15,709 bases of DNA from Pseudobutyrivibrio sp. UBA1225 (GTDB lineage: Bacteria; Bacillota; Clostridia; Lachnospirales; Lachnospiraceae): positions 1-15,709 of the forward strand of contig DBWZ01000053.1 of NCBI GenBank assembly GCA_002309345.1, given 5' to 3'. Under the pieces are notes generated by a model, which was not told where the DNA came from, ran no database searches, and was given only the letters and a program-made list of their open reading frames with translations. A program made the translations under genes and the position numbers. Within the stretch, counting starts at the first letter, position 1. Each line of letters opens with the position of its first letter. Below, piece by piece: positions 5,683 to 13,937 of this stretch.

Positions 5683-6472
5683 TGCTACAAACATCAGAAA
5701 AACCTTCAATCCTGGAACGATAAATGAAAAAGTCGCTTTGGATGGAGCATCACTTCATCTAGAGGAGGGCGAGTTTTGTACAGTAATCGGTGGAAATGGA
5801 GCAGGTAAGTCCACATTCCTTAATGCTGTTGCGGGTGTATGGCCAGTAGATGATGGCAGCATCACTATTGATGGCATTGATGTTACAGGACTTCCTGAAT
5901 ACAAGCGCGCCAAATATTTAGGCCGCGTATTCCAAGATCCTATGACGGGAACGGCAGCCAACATGCAAATCGATGAAAATATGGCTCTTGCATTTAGAAG
6001 AGGTCAATTCAGAGGTCTAGGATGGGGTGTTACTCGTTCTGAGCGCGCTCAGTATCACGAGATGCTCAAAGAGCTAGGGCTTGGTCTTGAAGATAGACTT
6101 ACAGCAAAGGTTGGTCTCCTTTCAGGCGGTCAGCGTCAGGCACTTACACTGCTCATGGCTACTCTTCAAAAGCCAAAGGTGCTTCTTCTTGACGAGCACA
6201 CAGCAGCCCTTGATCCAAAGACTGCTGCCAAGGTTTTGGAGATTACAGATATGCTCATCAAAGAGCATGGTCTCACAGCCATGATGGTTACTCACAACAT
6301 GCGTGATGCCATCCGATACGGCAACAGACTCATAATGATGAATGAAGGAAAGGTTATTCTCAACATCAGCGGTGAAGAAAAGCAAAAGCTTACTATCGAA
6401 GATCTGCTTCACAAATTCGAAGAAGTATCAGGCACGGAATTCACCAACGACACCGAAATCCTCTCTAAATAA
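5675..6472 (+). CDS. ABC importer ATPase, TrpZ-like (COG1101 type)
   Basis: This cytoplasmic ATPase drives the importer. The 265-residue product shows every catalytic element: Walker A GGNGAGKST (39-47), Q-loop Gln87 in VFQDP, signature LSGGQ (149-153), Walker B LLLDE (170-174) with Glu174, D-loop ALDP (178-181) and switch His207 in VTH. The Walker B continuation DEHTAALDP, in place of the commoner DEPT, is characteristic of this subfamily. The ATG lies inside the end of the permease gene (8-base overlap) and has a strong ribosome site AGGAGGT (5661-5667), 7 bases away, so the two subunits should be made in step. It is the last gene of the operon and is followed by a large hairpin. Confidence 0.94.
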   Translation: MLNATNIRKTFNPGTINEKVALDGASLHLEEGEFCTVIGGNGAGKSTFLNAVAGVWPVDDGSITIDGIDVTGLPEYKRAKYLGRVFQDPMTGTAANMQIDENMALAFRRGQFRGLGWGVTRSERAQYHEMLKELGLGLEDRLTAKVGLLSGGQRQALTLLMATLQKPKVLLLDEHTAALDPKTAAKVLEITDMLIKEHGLTAMMVTHNMRDAIRYGNRLIMMNEGKVILNISGEEKQKLTIEDLLHKFEEVSGTEFTNDTEILSK

Positions 6473-6483
6473 TCCCAAGAATA

Positions 6484-6528
6484 TATGTCCCTGGCGGATA
6501 AACATCTTCTCGTCCGCCCAGGGACATA
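6484..6528 (+). terminator. Hairpin terminator of the ABC importer operon
   Basis: TATGTCCCTGG (6484-6494) pairs perfectly with CCAGGGACATA (6518-6528). Past one bulged C (6517) a further CGGA/TCCG stem closes a 14-base loop. It begins 11 bases after the ATPase stop. The downstream sequence ATTATTATTT is AT-rich but not a pure T-run, so it is a less than ideal intrinsic terminator. Position and stem strength still make termination the best explanation. Confidence 0.7.
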
Positions 6529-6589
6529 ATTATTATTTGGGCGGTTAACAGTCGATTTTTCTGACCGTATTTTATAAGCGATTAATATC

Positions 6590-6634
6590 TATTAAAAATT
6601 TATTAAAAACGATACTTTTACGGTATTTTATGAT
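6590..6634 (+). promoter_or_regulatory. Probable ftsH promoter region
   Basis: The 202-base gap between the importer operon and ftsH is very AT-rich after the terminator. TATTAAAAA occurs twice, at 6590-6598 and 6601-6609, placing two A-tracts 11 bases apart, about one helical turn, as in curved DNA or an UP element. TATGAT (6629-6634) is a good -10 box, but I see no good -35 box at the right distance. ATAC (6612-6615) and GTAT (6623-6626) form a short inverted repeat just upstream of it. I found no CtsR-type heat-shock operator. Confidence 0.4.
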
Positions 6635-6674
6635 AAATTAAAGAGGATGAAATTTAGATAATACGGAGGCAGTT

Positions 6675-8738
6675 GTGAACGAGAATAACAACAACCAGAA
6701 TGGTGGAAATAATAAAAAGAATCGTCAGCCCTTCTACACATTAGGAATTCTAGTTCTTATAGCATTATTCTTTACGAGTATGATGTATAAGGGTGCTCAA
6801 GCTGGGGGCAACAAGGAAATATCATACACTGAGTTTTTAAAGCTTGTTGAGGATGATCAGGTCAAAGAGGTCAACTTCAAGGATAATGTTATCAATATCA
6901 CTTTGGTAGAGGGCGCAACCTATGGTCTTTCAGATCAGGAAAAGGCGTTGGCGCAGGTATATCAAGCTAGCGGTCAGAGTACCAATGTAAAGTTATATAC
7001 AGCACAGCTTCGTGATGATGATCTGCTTGATAAATTAGATAAACACAAGGTCAAATACGAAGGAACAATTCCTGATTCCACAGCGGCAATCATTTACAAT
7101 ATTTTATCCTTCGTACTTCCATTGGTACTACTTTGGGTATTGTTTGGATTTTTGATGAAGCGTATGGGCGGAGGCCCAATGGGTGTTGGCAAATCGAACG
7201 CCAAGCTCTACAACATGGAGCGCGCTACAGGTGTCACATTTAAGGATGTGGCCGGTCAGGATGAAGCCAAAGAATCAGTCCAGGAAATGGTAGATTTCCT
7301 CCACAATCCAAAGAAATACACAGAAATCGGAGCTAAGCTTCCTAAGGGGGCACTTTTGGTAGGCCCTCCAGGAACAGGTAAGACACTTCTTGCCAAGGCA
7401 GTAGCAGGTGAAGCGGGAGTTCCATTCTTTTCTCTTGCGGGTTCAGATTTCGTAGAGATGTTCGTCGGTGTCGGTGCATCCCGTGTGCGTGATCTTTTCA
7501 AGGAGGCGCAAAAGGTGGCACCATGTATCGTATTCATCGATGAGATTGATGCCATAGGTAAGAGCCGTGACGCGCACTATGGCGGTGGCAACGACGAGCG
7601 TGAGCAGACACTTAATCAGCTCCTTTCAGAGATGGATGGTTTCGATACCAACAAGGGACTTCTTATTCTTGCTGCGACCAACCGTCCAGAAGTCCTTGAC
7701 AAGGCACTTCTTCGTCCAGGACGTTTTGATAGGCGTATTATTGTAGATAGACCTGATCAAAAGGGACGTCTTGAAATTCTCAAGGTTCACGCCAAGGATG
7801 TCAAGATGGATGAATCAGTTGATTTGGATGCAATAGCACTTGCTTCAGTTGGTCTTGTGGGTTCCGACCTTGCGAATATTATCAACGAGGCAGCAATTCT
7901 TGCAGTAAAGGACAAGCGTCCTTACGTCAACCAAAAGGATTTATTCGAGGCGTTTGAGCTTGTAGCAGTTGGCGGCAAGGAAAAGAAAGACAGAGCAATG
8001 AGCGAAAAGGAACGCAAAATCGTTTCTTACCACGAGGTTGGACATGCTCTTGTATCTGCACTTCAAAAGGATGCCGAGCCAGTTCAAAAGATTACAATTG
8101 TTCCTCGTACTATGGGAGCACTTGGTTATACACTTCAAACACCAGAAGAAGAAAAATTCCTTGAGACCAAGGATGAGTTAATTGCCAAAATTGTCACCTT
8201 TATGGGTGGACGAGCAGCTGAGGATATCAAGTTTGGTAGCTACACTTCGGGAGCAGCAAACGATATCGAGCAGGCAACAAAGATTGCCAGAGCTATGGTT
8301 ACTAGATACGGTATGTCCGAAAAATTCGGCATGATGGGACTAGCAACGGTTGAAAGCCAGTATCTTGATGGCAGAGCATCTCTTATTTGCGGCGAAAACA
8401 CTGCAGCAGATATTGATGGCGAAGTTCTTCAGATGATTAGCAATGCATACGCCAAGGCGAAAGAACTTCTTTCTGAAAACATGGAAAGCCTTGATAAGAT
8501 TTCCGATTATCTATTTGAGCACGAGACAATCACTGGTAAAGAGTTCATGAAGATATTTAGAGAAATCAAAGGTATCCCAGAGCCAGAAGAAGATGAGGAA
8601 ACAAACATCTTTGAGGATGAGTCTGATTCGACCAAAGAAAAATCAGATTCGAAGGATGATAAATCTGAGTCAGTAAATCTAGACAAATCAAAAGATGATG
8701 TTAATGCAAATATTTTTGATGAGAAAAAAGTATGGTAA
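6675..8738 (+). CDS. ftsH: ATP-dependent zinc metalloprotease FtsH
   Basis: FtsH is a membrane-anchored hexameric AAA+ protease that degrades damaged membrane proteins and short-lived regulators. The 687-residue product has an Asn-rich N-terminus and two membrane segments (about 20-38 and 136-161) with an extracytoplasmic domain between them. The AAA domain has Walker A GPPGTGKT (230-237), pore loop FVGVG (263-267), Walker B FIDEID (287-292) and arginine fingers Arg350 and Arg353. The protease domain has HEVGH (453-457), with Asp530 the expected third zinc ligand. A charged, Ser/Asp/Lys-rich tail (636-687) probably lies outside the fold. The start is GTG, 5 bases after GGAGG (6665-6669). The gene ends inside the start of uvrC (7-base overlap), so the two are probably cotranscribed. 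All catalytic residues are present. Confidence 0.97.
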   Translation: MNENNNNQNGGNNKKNRQPFYTLGILVLIALFFTSMMYKGAQAGGNKEISYTEFLKLVEDDQVKEVNFKDNVINITLVEGATYGLSDQEKALAQVYQASGQSTNVKLYTAQLRDDDLLDKLDKHKVKYEGTIPDSTAAIIYNILSFVLPLVLLWVLFGFLMKRMGGGPMGVGKSNAKLYNMERATGVTFKDVAGQDEAKESVQEMVDFLHNPKKYTEIGAKLPKGALLVGPPGTGKTLLAKAVAGEAGVPFFSLAGSDFVEMFVGVGASRVRDLFKEAQKVAPCIVFIDEIDAIGKSRDAHYGGGNDEREQTLNQLLSEMDGFDTNKGLLILAATNRPEVLDKALLRPGRFDRRIIVDRPDQKGRLEILKVHAKDVKMDESVDLDAIALASVGLVGSDLANIINEAAILAVKDKRPYVNQKDLFEAFELVAVGGKEKKDRAMSEKERKIVSYHEVGHALVSALQKDAEPVQKITIVPRTMGALGYTLQTPEEEKFLETKDELIAKIVTFMGGRAAEDIKFGSYTSGAANDIEQATKIARAMVTRYGMSEKFGMMGLATVESQYLDGRASLICGENTAADIDGEVLQMISNAYAKAKELLSENMESLDKISDYLFEHETITGKEFMKIFREIKGIPEPEEDEETNIFEDESDSTKEKSDSKDDKSESVNLDKSKDDVNANIFDEKKVW

Positions 8739-10585
8739 CTGAACAAGACCTTAGTAAACTCCCGGATCAACCGGGAGTTTATCTAATGCACGGTCGCAAC
8801 GACGAAATTATATATGTGGGCAAGGCACTATCTCTCAGACATCGGGTGAGACAGTATTTTCAGCCTAGCCATGATGAGGGCCTTAAGAAGAAGCAGATGG
8901 TTCAAAATATAGATTATTTTGAATTCATAGTTACAGATTCTGAACTTGAAGCCCTTATTTTAGAATGCAATTTAATAAAGGAATATCGTCCAAAGTACAA
9001 CACAATGCTCCGGGACGATAAGACTTATCCATATATTGAAATCACCTTGAATGAAGCCTATCCTCGCGTGCTTTTTTCAAGAAGTCTAAAGAAGAATGGC
9101 AGCAAGTTTTTTGGACCTTTCACATCTGCAGGAGCAGTGCACGACACTATCGAGCTAGTGCAAAAGCTATATAAAATCCGCACCTGCGCAATGAAGCTGC
9201 CAGAGAGTTTCGGCAAAAAACGCCCTTGCTTAAATTATCACATCGGTCAATGCTTAGGTCCTTGTCAGGGGGACATACCGCAAGAGGAATATCGTAAAAA
9301 CGTAGATGAAGTGATTCGTTTTCTAGATGGAGATTATGCAGAGACAATCAAAGAGCTCGAAGACAAGATGCTGGTAGCTTCAGAAGATATGGATTTTGAA
9401 AGAGCCGCTATGTTTCGTGATTTGATAGAATCCGTCAAAACTTGTGTCGGCCGGCAAAAGGCAACACAGCTTGATGGTGAAGACAGAGATATCATCGCCA
9501 TGGCATCAACTGATGAGGATGCAGTTGTGCAGGTGTTCTTTATTCGCGGTGGCAAGATGATTGGCCGGGAGCACTTCTTTATCAACATCAGAGTGGATGA
9601 TACCAAGGAGGAATTGCTAGAGTATTTCTTGAAGGATTATTACACAGGAACTCCCTTTATTCCGCGAGAGATTTTCTTACAGTACGAGCTAGAGGAGACA
9701 GAGCTTATAGAAAACTGGCTCACCAACAAAAAAGGCTCGCGAGTTTATGTTAGAACTCCAAAGCGTGGCTCTAAGGAAAAGCTTGTTGAGCTTGCAGCAA
9801 AAAATGCTCAGATGGTTCTTGATCAAGACAGAGAGAAAATCAAAAAAGAAGAGGGCAGAACTATAGGCGCTATGAAAGAGATTGCAGATCTTCTTGGAAT
9901 CTCAGGAGCTAGCAGAATGGAAGCATATGACATTTCCAATATTTCTGGGTTCCAATCTGTTGGCTCTATGGTTGTGTTTGAAAAGGGAAAGCCTAAACGT
10001 TCAGATTACCGCAAATTCAAGATTAAATCCGTGGAGGGGCCAAATGATTACGCATCTATGCACGAGGTGCTTACAAGGCGTTTTTCCCACGGTATAGAGG
10101 AGCTAGAAGCAAACGGAGGCAAGGCAGAGGACAGCTTTACCAAGTTTCCGGATATCATTATGATGGACGGTGGAAAAGGACAAGTAAATATAGCCAAGCA
10201 GGTGATGGAGGAACTAGGTTTAAACATTCCGATTGCAGGCATGGTCAAGGATGACCATCACAGAACTAGAGGCTTGTATTACAACGATGTGGAATTGCCA
10301 ATCGACACACATTCTCAGGGCTTCCAGCTTATCACAAGGCTACAGGATGAGGCTCATAGATTTGCTATAGAGTATCATCGAAGTCTCAGAAGTAAGGGGC
10401 AGGTTCACAGCTTTTTGGATGATATAGATGCTATCGGACCAAAGCGTCGCAAGGCGCTTATGAAAAAGTATGCATCTGCAGAGAAAATGGCACAGGCCTC
10501 TATCGAGGATTTAATGGAGACAGAATCAATGACAAAAGAAGCTGCAGAGAATGTATACAACTACTTTCACCCTAGGAATTCTTGA
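8732..10585 (+). CDS. uvrC: Excinuclease ABC subunit C
   Basis: UvrC makes both incisions in nucleotide excision repair, 3' and then 5' of a lesion, after recruitment by UvrB. The 617-residue product has the GIY-YIG nuclease domain (about 10-95; PGVYLM and IYVGKA). Four cysteines (152, 166, 174, 178) are spaced like those reported to bind an iron-sulfur cluster in E. coli UvrC. The UvrB-binding UVR motif lies at about 205-240, and the RNase H-like endonuclease domain contains Asp400 (YDISN), Asp479 (DGGKGQ) and the EAHRFAIEYHR segment (540-550). Helix-hairpin-helix motifs occupy the C-terminus (about 562-612). The ATG overlaps the ftsH end by 7 bases and has only a weak ribosome site, so translation is probably coupled to ftsH. 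A perfect hairpin covers codons 8-17. Confidence 0.97.
   Translation: MVTEQDLSKLPDQPGVYLMHGRNDEIIYVGKALSLRHRVRQYFQPSHDEGLKKKQMVQNIDYFEFIVTDSELEALILECNLIKEYRPKYNTMLRDDKTYPYIEITLNEAYPRVLFSRSLKKNGSKFFGPFTSAGAVHDTIELVQKLYKIRTCAMKLPESFGKKRPCLNYHIGQCLGPCQGDIPQEEYRKNVDEVIRFLDGDYAETIKELEDKMLVASEDMDFERAAMFRDLIESVKTCVGRQKATQLDGEDRDIIAMASTDEDAVVQVFFIRGGKMIGREHFFINIRVDDTKEELLEYFLKDYYTGTPFIPREIFLQYELEETELIENWLTNKKGSRVYVRTPKRGSKEKLVELAAKNAQMVLDQDREKIKKEEGRTIGAMKEIADLLGISGASRMEAYDISNISGFQSVGSMVVFEKGKPKRSDYRKFKIKSVEGPNDYASMHEVLTRRFSHGIEELEANGGKAEDSFTKFPDIIMMDGGKGQVNIAKQVMEELGLNIPIAGMVKDDHHRTRGLYYNDVELPIDTHSQGFQLITRLQDEAHRFAIEYHRSLRSKGQVHSFLDDIDAIGPKRRKALMKKYASAEKMAQASIEDLMETESMTKEAAENVYNYFHPRNS
8755..8781 (+). 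promoter_or_regulatory. Perfect 11-bp hairpin inside the start of uvrC
   Basis: TAAACTCCCGG (8755-8765) and CCGGGAGTTTA (8771-8781) are exact reverse complements around the 5-base loop ATCAA, so the whole 27 bases fold on themselves. The stem is GC-rich at the loop side. It lies 17 bases after the ftsH stop codon and encodes residues of the conserved uvrC segment LPDQPGVYL. It resembles an intrinsic terminator with a poor T-run (GTTTATCT). It might reduce transcription or translation of uvrC relative to ftsH. Confidence 0.6.
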
Positions 10586-10635
10586 AAAAATGAGCTATCA
10601 TATATAAGTGTCAAAAGTCTAAAATCAATCTTACA

Positions 10636-10641
10636 TATAAT
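10636..10641 (+). promoter_or_regulatory. Consensus -10 box before hprK
   Basis: The 76-base gap between uvrC and hprK contains a perfect TATAAT at 10636-10641. A -35 box at normal spacing is not recognisable. If used, transcription would start about 10648, right at the ribosome site GGAGGG (10649-10654). A second weak option upstream is TTGAAA (10582-10587) with TATAAG (10603-10608), but its 15-base spacing is poor. No terminator follows uvrC, so hprK may also be reached by read-through. Confidence 0.35.
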
Positions 10642-10661
10642 AAAAATCGGAGGGCTTTTCT

Positions 10662-11594
10662 ATGGCAAACAACAAGTTCGTAACTGTTGCTACAGTACAA
10701 GAAAGATTCAATCTTATCAACTACACACCAGAGCTTAATCTAGAGGAAGCACATGTTACAGTTGCAGACGTTAACAGACCGGCCTTGCAGTTACATGGTT
10801 TCTACGAGCATTTCGAGCCTAGTAGAATCCAGCTTATCGGAAATGTAGAGGCTGCATACTTATCTAAAAAGAGCGAGGAGGAGATGTCAGAGAGCTTTGA
10901 AAAGCTATTCTCATACGAGATTCCTTGCGTAATCTTTTGTCGAGGTGAAAAGCCAGGTCCTGGTATTTTAAAGGCGGCTATAAAGGCCAACATACCTCTT
11001 CTTGGAACAGATCGTTCAACATCAGAATTCATGTCAGATTTGATTTTCTCTTTAAACATGGATTTTGCACCATATACAACTATCCACGGGGTACTTGTAG
11101 ATGTATACGGCGAGGGCTTACTTATCACAGGTGAATCTGGAATAGGTAAATCTGAGGCAGCGCTGGAGTTAATCAGGCGTGGACATCGTCTTGTTTCAGA
11201 CGATGTTGTCGAAATCAGACGTCCAAACAACGAGAGACTATACGGCCGTGCCCCTTCAATCACACAGTACTTAATCGAGCTTCGAGGCATCGGTATCATC
11301 GATGTTAAATCTCTCTATGGTGTTGAGGCTGTTAAGGACGAGCAAAGAATTGATTTGGTTATCAAGCTTGAAGACTGGACAAAAGAAAAAGAATTTGATC
11401 GTCTTGGAATGACAGAGGAATACATGAACATTCTAGGTATTGATGTTACATGTCATTCACTCCCAATTAGACCAGGTCGAAATCTTGCTATCATCTGCGA
11501 GACAGCAGCTGTAAACCATCGTCAAAAGAAGATGGGATACAATGCAGCTGAGGAGCTTTATCGCAGGGTTCAAAATAACATGGCAGGCAATTAA
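10662..11594 (+). CDS. hprK: HPr kinase/phosphorylase
   Basis: HprK phosphorylates HPr on Ser46 and removes that phosphate again, linking sugar status to carbon catabolite control in low-GC Gram-positives. The 310-residue product has the usual N-terminal domain (1-130) and a C-terminal kinase domain. Visible motifs are His142 (IHGVLVD), Walker A GESGIGKS (157-164), Asp180-Asp181 (SDDVV), the family signature ELRGIGIID (206-214) and LPIRPGRN (267-274). Length and motifs fit an active enzyme. The ATG lies 7 bases after GGAGGG. A probable HPr gene starts at the end of this window, in the same cluster, which would put enzyme and substrate under shared control. Confidence 0.97.
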   Translation: MANNKFVTVATVQERFNLINYTPELNLEEAHVTVADVNRPALQLHGFYEHFEPSRIQLIGNVEAAYLSKKSEEEMSESFEKLFSYEIPCVIFCRGEKPGPGILKAAIKANIPLLGTDRSTSEFMSDLIFSLNMDFAPYTTIHGVLVDVYGEGLLITGESGIGKSEAALELIRRGHRLVSDDVVEIRRPNNERLYGRAPSITQYLIELRGIGIIDVKSLYGVEAVKDEQRIDLVIKLEDWTKEKEFDRLGMTEEYMNILGIDVTCHSLPIRPGRNLAIICETAAVNHRQKKMGYNAAEELYRRVQNNMAGN

Positions 11595-11626
11595 TTTGCT
11601 TTATAGAACAGGAGCAATAATTATTA

Positions 11627-13024
11627 ATGGAACGCAAAAATGCATGGAGTAAATACACTTCAGAAAAAGATTTAAAAAAGGTTATGGATTTTGGCGAGGA
11701 CTACCGCAAGTTCCTATCAAAGTGCAAAACCGAACGCGAATGCGTTGCTTTCTTTGTAGAGGCTGCTGACAAAGCCGGATACAAAAATATAGACGACGTA
11801 ATAGCCAGCGGCAAAAAGCTTAAGGCTGGCGACAAGGTATATGCGGTAAACAAGGGCAAGGAGCTTGCTATTTTCACCATTGGCTCAGAGCCAATTGAAA
11901 AGGGTATCAATATCTTGGGTGCCCACATTGACAGCCCAAGAATGGATTTAAAACAAAATCCTCTATACGAAGACAACGACCTTGCTTACATGGATACTCA
12001 CTATTATGGTGGCATCAAAAAGTATCAGTGGGTTACAATTCCGCTTGCTTTACACGGTGTGGTTGCCAAAAAAGACGGTCAGGTAATTAACGTCAATATT
12101 GGTGAGGAGGAATCAGATCCAGTATTTGGTATTTCTGATCTTCTTATTCATCTTGCATCAGATCAGATGGATAAAAAGGGTGCCAAGGTAATCGAGGGTG
12201 AAGATCTCAACGTTATCGTTGGTAGCATTCCAGAGTTTGGAAAGGCTGGCAAAAAGGAAAAGGATGCAGTTAAAAACAACGTCCTAAAGCTTCTCAAAGA
12301 TAAATACGGATTTGAGGAAGAGGATTTGATTTCTGCTGAAATAGAAGTTGTACCAGCTGGGCCAGCCAGAGATTTTGGCTTTGATCGCTCTATGATTTTA
12401 GGATACGGTCAGGACGACAGAGTATGTGCCTATCCATCGGTAATGGCTCTTTTAAACAACAGCAAAAAGCTTAAAAGAACAGCCTGCGCTCTTGTGGTAG
12501 ACAAAGAAGAAATCGGCTCTGTGGGAGCCACAGGTATGGAGTCAAGATTCTTCGAAAATACATTGGCAGAGTTATACAATCTAGTGGGAGATTACTCTGA
12601 ACTAAAGCTCAGACGTGCCCTTTCCAATTCAAAGGTTCTTTCATCAGATGTGTCTGCAGCATTAGACCCAACCTATACATCAGCATTTGAAAAGAACAAT
12701 TCGGCTTATCTTGGTCGAGGATTGGTATTTAACAAATATACAGGCTCTCGAGGCAAGTCTAATTCCAACGATGCTTCGGCAGAATACGTTGGCGAGGTTA
12801 GAGCTATCATGGACAAGGACAATGTGTTCTGGCAGACAGCAGAGCTTGGCAAGGTTGACCAAGGTGGCGGTGGCACAATCGCAGCAATCATGGGCAACTA
12901 CAATATGCAGGTAATCGATTCGGGGGTAGCAGTGCTTTCAATGCACGCACCAGCAGAGATTATCTCAAAGGTAGATTTATACGAAGCATTACTAGGTTAT
13001 GAGGCATTTATTAAGTATGCATAA
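11627..13024 (+). CDS. M18 family aminopeptidase
   Basis: This cytosolic zinc aminopeptidase releases N-terminal residues from peptides; M18 members often prefer acidic or hydrophobic residues, and the preference here cannot be read from sequence. The 465-residue product carries the expected metal and catalytic residues in order: GAHIDSPR (98-105) with His100 and Asp102, QDDR (262-265), DKEEIGS (292-298) with Glu294 and Glu295, SSDVSAALDP (339-348) with Asp341, and MHAPAE (439-444) with His440. Its length matches bacterial M18 enzymes. GGAG (11611-11614) is 12 bases from the ATG, a little far. The stop overlaps the murB start by 8 bases. It separates hprK from murB-rapZ-whiA, and no functional link to them is obvious. 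Confidence 0.93.
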   Translation: MERKNAWSKYTSEKDLKKVMDFGEDYRKFLSKCKTERECVAFFVEAADKAGYKNIDDVIASGKKLKAGDKVYAVNKGKELAIFTIGSEPIEKGINILGAHIDSPRMDLKQNPLYEDNDLAYMDTHYYGGIKKYQWVTIPLALHGVVAKKDGQVINVNIGEEESDPVFGISDLLIHLASDQMDKKGAKVIEGEDLNVIVGSIPEFGKAGKKEKDAVKNNVLKLLKDKYGFEEEDLISAEIEVVPAGPARDFGFDRSMILGYGQDDRVCAYPSVMALLNNSKKLKRTACALVVDKEEIGSVGATGMESRFFENTLAELYNLVGDYSELKLRRALSNSKVLSSDVSAALDPTYTSAFEKNNSAYLGRGLVFNKYTGSRGKSNSNDASAEYVGEVRAIMDKDNVFWQTAELGKVDQGGGGTIAAIMGNYNMQVIDSGVAVLSMHAPAEIISKVDLYEALLGYEAFIKYA

Positions 13025-13937
13025 TTACACGGATTTAATAGAAAAACTGCAGAAGGATTTTTCGGACCTACAGGTTTATGAAAATGAGCCTATGAGTGGA
13101 CATACCACCTTCAAAATCGGTGGACCTGCAGATATTTATGTGGAGCCATCTATTTCTCAGGTGGTTCCACTTATTAAACTGCTTCAAAAAAATACAGTAC
13201 CTTTTATGGTTATTGGCAATGGCAGCAATCTGTTGGTAAGCGATGATGGCATCGAAGGTGTAGTTATATCCTTGGCTAAACCGGCTGCTGCAATCGAAAT
13301 TGAAGGTACAACAATTAGGGCAGAGGCAGGCGCTATGCTTTCAAGCGTTGCCAACCAAGCAGCAGATGCAGGACTTACAGGTTTAGAGTTTGCATCTGGT
13401 ATTCCTGGCTCCATTGGTGGCGGAGTATATATGAACGCAGGCGCATACGGCGGCGAGCTTAAGGATGTACTTGTGAGTGTCAAAGTTTTGACAGACGATT
13501 ATCGTATTGTCGAATACAAGCCGGATGAGCTTGATTTATCCTACAGACATTCATCGTTAATGGAAAATGGTGGTATAGTTCTTGAGGCTACAATCAAGCT
13601 TGAACAAGGCGATGCTAAAGAAATCAAGGCCAGAATCGAAGACATTCGCAACCAAAGAGTTTCTAAGCAGCCACTCAATTACCCAAGCGCTGGCTCTACA
13701 TTCAAGCGCCCAAAGGGGTATTTCGCCGGCAAACTTATTGATGATGCCGGTCTTAGAGGTTATACTGTAGGCGGTGCACAGGTTTCTGAGAAGCATTGTG
13801 GCTTTGTTATTAACAAAAATAATGCAAAATGTTCAGATGTGCTAAAGCTTATGGCAGAAGTTGACGATATTGTTTTTGCACAATTCGGAGTGCATCTCAC
13901 TCCGGAGGTGAGAATTGTAGGGAGGAATATTAATTGA
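13017..13937 (+). CDS. murB: UDP-N-acetylenolpyruvoylglucosamine reductase
   Basis: MurB uses NADPH and FAD to reduce UDP-GlcNAc-enolpyruvate to UDP-N-acetylmuramate, the second committed step of peptidoglycan precursor synthesis. The 306-residue product has FAD-binding GNGSNLLVSD (68-77) and ASGIPGSIGGGVYMNAGAYGG (127-146), YRHS (176-179), the proton-donor Ser227 in PSAGSTFKRP (223-232) and Glu297 in LTPEVRIVG. It has the compact architecture of the type II MurB common in Firmicutes. I chose the ATG at 13017, inside the last codons of the aminopeptidase gene. An ATG at 12999 would add six residues (MRHLLS); neither start has a good ribosome site, GAGG at 13001-13004 being the nearest. The stop overlaps the rapZ TTG start. 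Confidence 0.95.
   Translation: MHNYTDLIEKLQKDFSDLQVYENEPMSGHTTFKIGGPADIYVEPSISQVVPLIKLLQKNTVPFMVIGNGSNLLVSDDGIEGVVISLAKPAAAIEIEGTTIRAEAGAMLSSVANQAADAGLTGLEFASGIPGSIGGGVYMNAGAYGGELKDVLVSVKVLTDDYRIVEYKPDELDLSYRHSSLMENGGIVLEATIKLEQGDAKEIKARIEDIRNQRVSKQPLNYPSAGSTFKRPKGYFAGKLIDDAGLRGYTVGGAQVSEKHCGFVINKNNAKCSDVLKLMAEVDDIVFAQFGVHLTPEVRIVGRNIN

Noticed and set aside
6530..6674. CtsR or CIRCE heat-shock operator before ftsH
   Set aside because: I found neither the GGTCAAA tandem repeat nor a TTAGCACTC inverted repeat in this gap.
10802..11299. 165-codon open frame on the - strand across hprK
   Set aside because: It lies wholly inside a well-supported hprK, has no ribosome site, resembles no protein I know, and is expected by chance opposite this codon use.
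12999..13016. Upstream ATG for murB adding MRHLLS
   Set aside because: No better ribosome site, deeper overlap with the aminopeptidase gene, and no match to MurB starts. It cannot be fully excluded.
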